From Sva-07 sp964651825 (GTDB lineage Bacteria > Actinomycetota > Acidimicrobiia > Acidimicrobiales > Ilumatobacteraceae), in assembly GCA_964651825.1 (NCBI GenBank), contig CAZYWK010000132.1:1-6691 (forward strand): a DNA stretch of 6,691 nt, written 5' to 3'. A program made the position numbers and the translations under genes. The notes below the pieces were generated by a model. It was not told the DNA's origin and searched no databases. It saw only the letters and a list, made by a program, of their open reading frames with translations. Positions 1-6,691 of this stretch are shown in pieces (within the stretch, counting starts at the first letter, position 1; the number at the start of each line of letters is the position of its first letter).

Positions 1-618
1 CTCTTGGTCGTGTCGATCGACGACCTGGCGCTGCGCGTGCACCTCAGCCGGCTGCTCGGCCGAGCACCCACCGACCCACTCGAGTTCGAGCCCGCGTTCG
101 GCATCGGTGCTCCGAACGCGAGCCGCTGGAACTTCGCGATCCAGATCCTGCACGCCGAACTGTTCGAGCACGGCTCGCTGCTGCGCGGCGGCGTCGGGAT
201 CGGCCAGCTCGAAGAGTTCGTGATGAGCTCGCTGCTGTACGCGCACACGTCCAACTACTCCGAGTTCCTCAATCGTCCCGGCCAGATCGTCGAGCACCGG
301 GTGACGCGCGCCGCCAAGGAGTTCATCGAGCAACATCTCGGCGACCCGCTCAGCGTGCGCGACATCGCGTCCGCGGTCGGCGTGAGTGAGCGGACCATGC
401 AGAGCGCGTTCAAAGCCGAACTGGCGACGACACCGATGACCTACGTCCGCGATCGCCGCCTGCAGCGGGCGCGCGACGAGCTCGCCGACGCCGCGGCCTC
501 CGACTCCGTGAGCGTGACGATGATCGCCACGCGCTGGGGCTTCGGGCACCCCGGACGCTTCGCCGCCGACTACAAGGCCCGCTTCGGCGAGAGCCCGTCG
601 CAGACCCTGCGTGCCTGA
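1..618 (+). CDS. AraC-family transcriptional regulator, C-terminal part (5' end outside window)
   Basis: The reading frame is open from the first base and ends at TGA 616-618, so about 205 C-terminal residues are present and the start lies to the left. The last ~100 residues form a typical AraC/XylS DNA-binding domain with two helix-turn-helix units. The first is around LSVRDIASAVGVSERTMQ, and the second ends in the family signature WGFGHPGRFAADYKARFGES followed by PSQTLR. The preceding ~100 residues (VSIDDLALRVHLSRLLGR, then a helical stretch with LLYAHTSNYSEFL) look like the end of an AraC-type ligand-binding region and its linker helices. The family binds DNA as a dimer and usually activates a nearby gene in response to a small molecule. 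Neither the ligand nor the target can be read here, because the likely partner is off the left edge. A strong hairpin follows directly after the stop. Family assignment is secure; specificity is unknown. Confidence 0.93.
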   Translation, partial: LLVVSIDDLALRVHLSRLLGRAPTDPLEFEPAFGIGAPNASRWNFAIQILHAELFEHGSLLRGGVGIGQLEEFVMSSLLYAHTSNYSEFLNRPGQIVEHRVTRAAKEFIEQHLGDPLSVRDIASAVGVSERTMQSAFKAELATTPMTYVRDRRLQRARDELADAAASDSVSVTMIATRWGFGHPGRFAADYKARFGESPSQTLRA

Positions 619-647
619 CCGCCGGACCCTCGACGAGGGTCCGGCGG
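619..647. terminator. Bidirectional hairpin terminator between the AraC gene and tRNA-Tyr
   Basis: A perfect inverted repeat begins at the base after the AraC stop codon. The left arm CCGCCGGACCCTCG (619-632) is the exact reverse complement of 634-647, with one base between. In RNA this gives a 12-13 bp GC-rich stem with a 3-5 nt loop. No real T-run follows on either strand (TCT on +, TCA on -). It lies between two convergent genes and probably stops transcription from both sides. Terminators without a U-tract are common in high-G+C Actinobacteria; the function here is inferred from position and symmetry. Confidence 0.8.
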
Positions 648-673
648 TCTCCGATGTCCGAGAACATCGATGC

Positions 674-759
674 TGGTGGGCCGGGAAGGATTCGAACCTT
701 CGAAGGACAACGCCGGCAGATTTACAGTCTGCTCCCTTTGGCCGCTCGGGCACCGACCC
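674..759 (-). tRNA. tRNA-Tyr (anticodon GUA), CCA encoded
   Basis: Read on the - strand from 759 to 674, this folds as a class II (long variable arm) tRNA. The acceptor stem GGGTCGG pairs with CCGGCCC, with one G-T wobble. The D stem is CCC/GGG around a GAGCGGCCAAA loop. The anticodon stem GCAGA/TCTGC encloses CTGTAAA, giving anticodon GTA (bases 725-723). A 14-nt variable region follows, then the T stem GAAGG/CCTTC around TTCGAAT, the discriminator A at 677 and a genomically encoded CCA at 676-674. The long variable arm, G1-C72 pair, discriminator A and GUA anticodon all fit bacterial tRNA-Tyr, which reads UAU and UAC. The gene is convergent with the AraC gene and divergent from yajQ. A TACGCT -10-like hexamer lies on the same strand about 50 bases upstream (815-810), without a convincing -35. 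Confidence 0.96.
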
Positions 760-882
760 ATCATGCTCCGTCCGGTTCCGAGCGGCTCGGGACCGTGCGA
801 GGCGCTGAGAGCGTATCGCTCACCCGTCCGAACGCCACGGCCCGTTCCCGTCGCTCGTGGGGTGGGCGTTACCCTCGCGGGC
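760..882. other. Divergent intergenic region between tRNA-Tyr and yajQ
   Basis: This 123-bp stretch should hold the start signals for both flanking genes. On the - strand, a TACGCT hexamer at 815-810 could be the tRNA -10 box, giving a leader of roughly 40-45 nt; this is weak. Within that leader lies the palindrome CCGAGC-G-GCTCGG (778-790). On the + strand, the yajQ -10 box sits at 870-875. I see no additional coding region: frames that read through here would have to overlap the tRNA. Confidence 0.5.
870..882 (+). promoter_or_regulatory. Predicted leaderless promoter (-10 box) of yajQ
   Basis: TACCCT at 870-875 fits the TANNNT -10 pattern and lies 7 nt before the ATG at 883. Since a transcript normally begins about 7 nt after the -10 hexamer, the A of the ATG would be the first base of the mRNA. 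There is no good Shine-Dalgarno sequence (only GCGGG abutting the ATG) and no clear -35 box. The same layout recurs at acs in this window, which strengthens the call. Confidence 0.5.
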
Positions 883-1371
883 ATGCCAAGTTTCGATGTC
901 GTCTCCGAAGTCGATGCCCAGGAAGTTCGCAACGCGGTCGATCAGGCCCAGCGCGAGATCGGCACCCGGTTCGACTTCAAGAACACCAACTCCACGATCG
1001 AGCAGAACGAGATGGTCATCACGCTGCGCACCGTCAGCGAAGACCGGCTCACCGCATTGCGGACCGTGCTCGAGGAGAAGCTCGTCAAGCGTGGCGTGTC
1101 GCTCAAGGGTGTCGAGTACGGCGACGTCCAGGAAGCCACGCAGAACACGGTGCGTCAGGTCGTGACGATCAAGGTCGGCATCTCCTCCGACAAGGCCCGC
1201 GAGATCAACAAGCTGATCAAGGAGAAGGCCGAAAAGGGCATCTCCAGCCAGACCCAGGGCGAGTCGATCCGCGTCACCGGCAAGAAGCGCGACTCGCTCC
1301 AGGGCGTGATCGCGATGCTCAAGGCCGAAGACGTCGGGATCCCGCTCCAGTTCCAGAACTTCCGCGACTGA
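883..1371 (+). CDS. yajQ: YajQ family cyclic-di-GMP-binding / nucleotide-binding protein
   Basis: This 162-aa protein is full length for the family (about 160-165 aa). It begins with the family N-terminus MPSFDVVSEVDAQEVRNAVD, followed by REIGTRFDFKNTN. It ends with the conserved tail GIPLQFQNFRD. The middle holds VKRGVSLKG and the Lys-rich stretch INKLIKEKAEKGISSQ. YajQ proteins are small soluble cytoplasmic proteins with two alpha/beta domains that bind nucleotides. A Xanthomonas member binds cyclic di-GMP and acts with a transcription factor; whether this one does is not visible. The ATG at 883 was chosen because the conserved family start lies exactly there and a -10 box precedes it by 7 nt. 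The frame stays open upstream, but an earlier start would overlap the tRNA gene. It converges on the membrane protein gene with 20 bp between stops. Confidence 0.96.
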   Translation: MPSFDVVSEVDAQEVRNAVDQAQREIGTRFDFKNTNSTIEQNEMVITLRTVSEDRLTALRTVLEEKLVKRGVSLKGVEYGDVQEATQNTVRQVVTIKVGISSDKAREINKLIKEKAEKGISSQTQGESIRVTGKKRDSLQGVIAMLKAEDVGIPLQFQNFRD

Positions 1372-1390
1372 GCCGATCGGCTCGGCCGAG
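1370..1390. terminator. Overlapping palindromes between convergent stop codons, possible bidirectional terminator
   Basis: Two perfect palindromes overlap here: GAGCCGATCGGCTC (1370-1383) and CTCGGCCGAG (1381-1390). They lie between the yajQ stop (TGA 1369-1371) and the stop of the - strand membrane protein gene (TCA 1392-1394 on the + strand). Such loop-less palindromes make weak RNA hairpins and no T-run follows, so terminator activity is only a positional inference. Confidence 0.35.
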
Positions 1391-1391
1391 G

Positions 1392-3449
1392 TCAGCCCTC
1401 GGGTTCGACCGGTGGTGGCGGGGGCGGCGTCACGACCGATGCCACCGCGGCCCTCGCCGCATCGGCGGCGGCCGCCGGCGAATCGTTCACCGGTGACGCG
1501 GCGAGCTGCGCGCCGGCGTCGGACTGGACGAGCCGGAACAGAGCGCCCGCCACGTCGGCGTCCGAGCCACCGGCGGCGGCCACGCCGGTGATGGTGGCGA
1601 TCTCCGCGGAGCGCCAGCCGATCAGCTCGCGGGCCACGCCGAGGCGGTTCGTGCCGGTGACCTGCGTTCCGGGATCGCACGAGCTCATCTGCAGCATGCC
1701 GTCGGGGGTGACGGAGAACGAGCTCGTGAACTCGGCCGGTACGGCGGCCACCCACGACTCGACGGCCGAGCGGAGCGTGGCGGTCTGCTCGCTGTCGCCG
1801 CCACTGAAGGTGGCGTAGGCACAGGTCGTGCCACTGCGCTCGACGACGGTCAGGGCGTTCTCGATGACGGCCTCGCTGGCGGCGAACGACGTGGGGGCGT
1901 CGAGATATCCGGCGAACACGAGGTACCAGAAGCTGCGGTCCTCGGTGGTCGGGGTGGCCACGATCACGTCGCCGTCGATGAGTGTGGGCGTACCGGCGAG
2001 CTTGGGGGCGTCCGGAGCGAGCGGCCCTGGCCCGCCCGTGCCGAGGTCGGCCAGCGGGTTGTCAGAGTCCGGCGCGACGGGCGTGAGCAACGGCGCGTAC
2101 ATCGAGGGGGCGAGGACCTCGTAGGCGATGACGGCCGGGAGGTAGGCCAGCGGACCGGTCGATGCCGTCTCGATCGGCGTGTCGAACTCGGTCTGGCGCT
2201 GGATGGCGAGGGACTGGGCGAGGACGTTGGCGCTCGTGAGGGCGGCGTCGTCGAGTGTGCGCTCGGGTTGCCCGATCGCCCACCCGTACTGCTGGTCGAG
2301 CTGCGCGGTGGCCATCTCCACGGTGAGCGCCGCGTCGAGGTCGGCGCCGACGAGGGCCTCGTCGTGATGGATCTGGCCGTCGGCGGTCGAGTACATCGCC
2401 GGCTGCCATGCGGCGAGCAGTTCATCGAGCGTCGCCTCGGTGACGTCGCCGCTCGCCAACCCCAGCGCCCGCCAGAGGGGGAGCTGGGCCTGCCAGTCTC
2501 CTGCCAGCTGCGCGGTGGCGCCCGTCTGGTAGCTGGCGGTGGGCTCGGCGATCACCGAGACGGGTTCGGCGAAGTCGACGCCGGTGACATCCTGGACGGC
2601 GACGGCGTAGGGCTTGGCGTTCGACTGCCAGTCGTCCTGGAAGAGATACGGCCGCCCGTACACGATCGCTGCGGCCACGATGCCCGCGAGGATCACGAAC
2701 GCGACGACGAGGCGGAGCCCGGCGCGCTTGCGACGCTTGGCCGGTTTGCGCGACTGGGGCACCTCGATGGCCAAGGGGCTCATCGCCGCCACGGGGCGGC
2801 TGCTCTGGTCCGGCTGAGCTGCCGGGAGCGTGATCACCGGCGCCGCGCTCGACGCGTCGACGACCTGCACCGCCGTCGTGGCCGACGTGTCGGCAGCGCC
2901 CGCACCGCTTGGGTCCGTCGCGAGCGCCGGGACGGCGACTTCGGGCTGGTACGGCTCGACCGGGGTGGCCTCACGGATCGGAGGGAGAACGAAGTCGCCG
3001 ACCGGTTCGATCGGCACGTACCCCGACGGCTCCACGGCTTCGTCGGCGACGACGAGCGGGCTCATGGTCAGCTTGAATGCCGACAGGTCAGGCGCCGGTG
3101 ACGACGGGTCAGCGGGCTCCGCGGCCTGACCAGCGTGCTGCAGCGGCTCGACGTCGCCGATCGTCGGTGTGGACGCCAGCACGGCTGAGGGTGCGCCGGG
3201 GGGAGCCGGGGGTGGTGGCGGTGGTGGCGTCGCGCCGGTCATCGGTGGCAGCGGAACCGGCGGTGCGTCGGGCGCTTCATCGAGGCGGAGGCTCATCGTC
3301 ACCCGGACGGGCTCGGGGTCGCCACCCGACGGCGCGAGTGGCGAAACCGTGTCGACTGCGCCGTCGCTGGTGGAGCGGTCGTCATCGACGATGGAGTTCC
3401 ACGACAACGTCGGCAGCGGGTTCGAGCGGTCGTCGTCGGGCGGGCTCAT
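1392..3449 (-). CDS. Single-pass membrane protein with Pro-rich cytoplasmic tail and degenerate metallopeptidase-like outer domain
   Basis: The protein has 685 aa. Residues 1-233 are rich in Pro, Ala, Ser and acidic residues, with a polyproline run near 75-83 and recurring short motifs (TMSLRLDEA at 51, TMSPLVVADEA at 128, AMSPLAIEV at 222), so they are probably disordered. A basic patch (SRKPAKRRKRAGLR, 233-246) precedes one hydrophobic helix at about 245-265, implying N-inside, C-outside topology with no cleavable signal. Residues 270-600 form the outer domain; Cys543 and Cys591 could form a disulfide. Its pattern (VTGVDFAEPVSV at 288, AMYSTADGQI at 351, EMATAQLDQQYGW at 378, CDPG at 591) resembles, from memory, an actinobacterial family with a HELTHALxDQ zinc motif. 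Here both histidines are lost (Val377, Thr381). The C-terminus is Ala/Pro-rich. It lies 58 bp after acs and probably shares its transcript. I cannot name a function; a structural or binding role is the best guess. Confidence 0.8.
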   Translation of the reverse strand: MSPPDDDRSNPLPTLSWNSIVDDDRSTSDGAVDTVSPLAPSGGDPEPVRVTMSLRLDEAPDAPPVPLPPMTGATPPPPPPPAPPGAPSAVLASTPTIGDVEPLQHAGQAAEPADPSSPAPDLSAFKLTMSPLVVADEAVEPSGYVPIEPVGDFVLPPIREATPVEPYQPEVAVPALATDPSGAGAADTSATTAVQVVDASSAAPVITLPAAQPDQSSRPVAAMSPLAIEVPQSRKPAKRRKRAGLRLVVAFVILAGIVAAAIVYGRPYLFQDDWQSNAKPYAVAVQDVTGVDFAEPVSVIAEPTASYQTGATAQLAGDWQAQLPLWRALGLASGDVTEATLDELLAAWQPAMYSTADGQIHHDEALVGADLDAALTVEMATAQLDQQYGWAIGQPERTLDDAALTSANVLAQSLAIQRQTEFDTPIETASTGPLAYLPAVIAYEVLAPSMYAPLLTPVAPDSDNPLADLGTGGPGPLAPDAPKLAGTPTLIDGDVIVATPTTEDRSFWYLVFAGYLDAPTSFAASEAVIENALTVVERSGTTCAYATFSGGDSEQTATLRSAVESWVAAVPAEFTSSFSVTPDGMLQMSSCDPGTQVTGTNRLGVARELIGWRSAEIATITGVAAAGGSDADVAGALFRLVQSDAGAQLAASPVNDSPAAAADAARAAVASVVTPPPPPPVEPEG

Positions 3450-3460
3450 GCGGTGCTCAT
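3446..3460 (-). CDS. Four-codon leader ORF (M-S-T-A) overlapping the membrane protein start
   Basis: On the - strand, AAGGGG (3471-3466) lies 5 nt before an ATG at 3460. That ATG opens ATGAGCACCGCATGA, which encodes Met-Ser-Thr-Ala and then stops. The TGA overlaps the ATG of the 685-aa gene as ATGA, in a different frame. For the downstream ATG the same Shine-Dalgarno would be about 16 nt away, which is too far for good direct initiation. The arrangement suggests ribosomes start at the mini-ORF and reinitiate. The peptide itself probably has no role, and translation is unproven. Confidence 0.4.
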   Translation of the reverse strand: MSTA

Positions 3461-3465
3461 CGGCA

Positions 3466-3471
3466 CCCCTT
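3466..3471 (-). promoter_or_regulatory. Shine-Dalgarno sequence AAGGGG before the mini-ORF and membrane protein gene
   Basis: AAGGGG is the only good ribosome-binding sequence in the 58-bp gap between acs and the membrane protein gene. Its spacing is ideal (5 nt) for the ATG at 3460 and poor (16 nt) for the ATG at 3449. No convincing promoter lies in this gap, so the membrane protein gene is probably read from the acs transcript. Confidence 0.5.
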
Positions 3472-3507
3472 GCCCCACTCTTGAGATGTTGGTGACCGGC
3501 GGCGCGG

Positions 3508-5460
<1,953 letters not shown>

Positions 5461-5473
5461 GCCCCCGACCCTA
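5461..5473 (-). promoter_or_regulatory. Predicted leaderless promoter (-10 box) of acs
   Basis: On the - strand, TAGGGT (5473-5468) is followed by CGGGGGC and then the ATG at 5460. The 7-nt gap puts the predicted transcription start on the A of the start codon. The G-rich spacer could look like a Shine-Dalgarno, but it abuts the ATG and is too close to act as one. No good -35 lies 16-18 nt upstream. Two TCGACA hexamers in tandem (5509-5498) lie about 25-36 nt upstream of the box and might bind a regulator. Confidence 0.5.
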
Positions 5474-5546
5474 GATCCCCCCGATCCAGCGCGGCGATGT
5501 CGATGTCGAGTCATTGGTGCACCGGAACTACATCGCTCGCGGCGGC

Positions 5547-5562
5547 GACCGGGACAGCGGTC
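5547..5562 (-). terminator. Weak hairpin after the methyltransferase stop
   Basis: A 5-bp inverted repeat GACCG/CGGTC encloses a 6-nt loop, starting 7 nt after the methyltransferase stop codon. There is no T-run and the stem is short, so the upstream transcript may well read through into acs. Confidence 0.2.
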
Positions 5563-5569
5563 ACTGGCG

Positions 5570-6643
5570 TCAGGTGCGCCACTCGGCAACGAGGAAGGCG
5601 CCGAGGCCGGCTGGGTCGAGGAGCGCCTCGGACTCGGAGACCCGGCTGCGCATGCGCAACGCCTCCAATCCGGGGCGAGCGGCCTGCTCGGTCCACACGC
5701 GCACGCCCTCGGCGACGAGTTCATCGATCCCCCACCGCTGGAGGAACTGGGCCTGCGTTCGTACCGCATCCGGCTCGGGGAGCTGATCGAACGGCACGTC
5801 GATCGTGATGTCCTGCGCGCCCGCGTCGGTCAGGTAGTGGCCGCCGCGCTCGTTGCTCCGGTAGGTGCGGAGCCAGTCGCGCCACGGTCGCATGGCCAGT
5901 TCCGTCGTGCGGGCCACGCCGTAGTCGATCGTCAGCACGGAGCCGGCACGGACGAGCCGGCGAGCATCGTCGACGAACGCCGCGGCGCGGTCGATGATCG
6001 GCGCCCGCGCGCCGATCGGGATGCGGCTCGACGGGACCGGCAGCACCGGGACGATGCCACCGAGCACCTCCACGAAACGGCCGTCGCGGTCGACGTCGAC
6101 GTGCGCTTCCCGCCAGCCGTCGTCGAACACGACGAGGCGGAACGGGAGGTTGTCGAGCAGCTCGTTGGCGATGATCACCCCGTCGAACGGCTCGTGGGGG
6201 AGGTTCGGGCGCGACTCGATGCCGTCCGGGTGACGATCCCGCTGCGCCGCCGACACCTCGACCGCAACGAAGCGCAGTGCGTCGAGGCAGGCCGCGCCGG
6301 CGGTCAGGATCGAGCGGGCGAGGGTTCCGGGGCCGGCGCCGACGTCGACGACGGTGAACGGATCGGGCCGGCCGATCCGTTCCCACTCCGCGTCGAGGTA
6401 CCGGCCCAGCACCGCGCCGAACAACGGCCCGACCTCCGGAGACGTGATGAAGTCCCCCCGCCGGCCGGCCGATCCACCGTCGGCGCGCATGTAGAAGCCG
6501 CGCTCGCCGTAGAGGGCGAGCTCCATGAACCGCTCGAACGGGATCGGGCCGTGCGCCCCGATCGCCGCGACGAGCTCGTCCCGAATCGTCTCACCCGGCC
6601 GGTCGGCCCCGTCCCGAATCGTCTCACTCCCGTCGCCGGTCAC
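5570..6643 (-). CDS. SAM-dependent methyltransferase, MidA/NDUFAF7 (COG1565, DUF185) family
   Basis: This 357-aa protein matches the family's usual size and motif order. These are the N-terminal HGPIPFERFMELALYGERGF (31-50), RRGDFITSPEVGPLFGAVLG (61-80), the SAM-binding glycine loop VVDVGAGPGTLARSI (98-112), the acidic strand VAVEVS (126-131), IIANELLDNLPF (157-168), LTIDYG (237-242) and QDITIDVPF (277-285). The mitochondrial relative NDUFAF7 methylates an arginine of a complex I subunit. Bacterial members are mostly uncharacterised, so the substrate here is unknown. The start is uncertain: GTG 6643 is the first start codon in the window, but the frame stays open to the right edge. I prefer this GTG because homology begins about 20 residues later and a possible upstream gene ends in a 4-bp GTGA overlap with it. 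The N-terminus carries a duplicated ETIRD motif. It lies 109 bp before acs on the same strand. Confidence 0.88.
   Translation of the reverse strand: MTGDGSETIRDGADRPGETIRDELVAAIGAHGPIPFERFMELALYGERGFYMRADGGSAGRRGDFITSPEVGPLFGAVLGRYLDAEWERIGRPDPFTVVDVGAGPGTLARSILTAGAACLDALRFVAVEVSAAQRDRHPDGIESRPNLPHEPFDGVIIANELLDNLPFRLVVFDDGWREAHVDVDRDGRFVEVLGGIVPVLPVPSSRIPIGARAPIIDRAAAFVDDARRLVRAGSVLTIDYGVARTTELAMRPWRDWLRTYRSNERGGHYLTDAGAQDITIDVPFDQLPEPDAVRTQAQFLQRWGIDELVAEGVRVWTEQAARPGLEALRMRSRVSESEALLDPAGLGAFLVAEWRT
6577..6627. repeat. 18-bp direct repeat with 33-bp period in the methyltransferase N-terminus
   Basis: CGTCCCGAATCGTCTCAC occurs exactly at 6577-6594 and again at 6610-6627. The 33-bp period is 11 codons, so both copies are in frame and encode (G/S)ETIRD twice (residues 6-11 and 17-22). 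The repeat lies upstream of the conserved domain. Confidence 0.9.
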
Positions 6644-6691
6644 GTTGCCGTCACCGCGCCCGTCATCCGACCGGAGTTTGTGGCAGTCATC
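6640..6691 (-). CDS. Possible C-terminal end of an upstream gene (partial)
   Basis: On the - strand one frame is open from the right edge and ends at TGA 6642-6640, encoding MTATNSGRMTGAVTAT as the last 16 residues. Its stop overlaps the methyltransferase GTG as GTGA, a typical coupled arrangement in operons. With only 52 bases visible there is no homology to judge. It could equally be a chance open frame, with the methyltransferase starting further upstream. Confidence 0.3.
   Translation of the reverse strand, partial: MTATNSGRMTGAVTAT

Noticed and set aside
674..759. tRNA-Tyr as an integration site for a mobile element
   Set aside because: No integrase, no second copy of the tRNA 3' end and no compositional shift are visible nearby.
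670..882. A longer YajQ starting at 670
   Set aside because: The extra 71 residues would be encoded across the tRNA-Tyr gene, are unlike the family, and the conserved N-terminus begins exactly at the ATG at 883.
820..1755. A 311-aa open frame on the - strand across yajQ and the end of the membrane protein gene
   Set aside because: It crosses two confidently assigned genes, has biased Arg/Gly/Asp composition and shows no family features.
3201..3240. G/C-rich low-complexity stretch as a possible repeat element
   Set aside because: On the - strand it simply encodes the polyproline run of the membrane protein.
5461..5769. A 103-residue N-terminal extension of Acs
   Set aside because: It overlaps the methyltransferase 3' end, looks like frame-shadow sequence, and would make the protein far longer than the family norm.

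Overview
This is high-G+C bacterial chromosome of ordinary housekeeping character. Three things suggest a high-G+C actinobacterium: the strong G/C bias at third codon positions, the AraC regulator type, and two genes whose ATG lies exactly 7 nt after a TANNNT -10 box (the leaderless layout common in Actinobacteria). The content and the proline-rich membrane protein remind me of Acidimicrobiia (Ilumatobacter-like), but that finer placement is inference. I see no mobile element, CRISPR array or phage gene.

Left part (1-1391): the C-terminal part of an AraC-family regulator runs off the left edge on the + strand. It ends in a strong perfect hairpin shared with a convergent tRNA-Tyr(GUA) gene on the - strand. 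A 123-bp divergent intergenic region separates the tRNA from yajQ on the + strand. YajQ is a complete 162-aa nucleotide-binding protein of the cyclic-di-GMP-binding family.

Right part (1392-6691): a - strand run of genes, read from right to left. It holds the possible tail of an upstream gene at the window edge, a MidA/NDUFAF7-type SAM-dependent methyltransferase, acetyl-CoA synthetase (acs) with its own promoter, and a 685-aa single-pass membrane protein. yajQ and the membrane protein gene converge, and their stop codons flank a short palindromic region.

The most interesting item is the membrane protein. It has a long disordered cytoplasmic tail with recurring MSPL-like motifs, one transmembrane helix, and an outer domain. 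From memory, that domain resembles an actinobacterial HExxH metallopeptidase-like family whose zinc ligands have been lost here (VEMAT in place of HELTH), which suggests a catalytically dead homologue. Its start codon also overlaps the stop of a four-codon ORF that holds the better Shine-Dalgarno position, suggesting translation by reinitiation. There is no clear sign of an entirely new multi-gene system.
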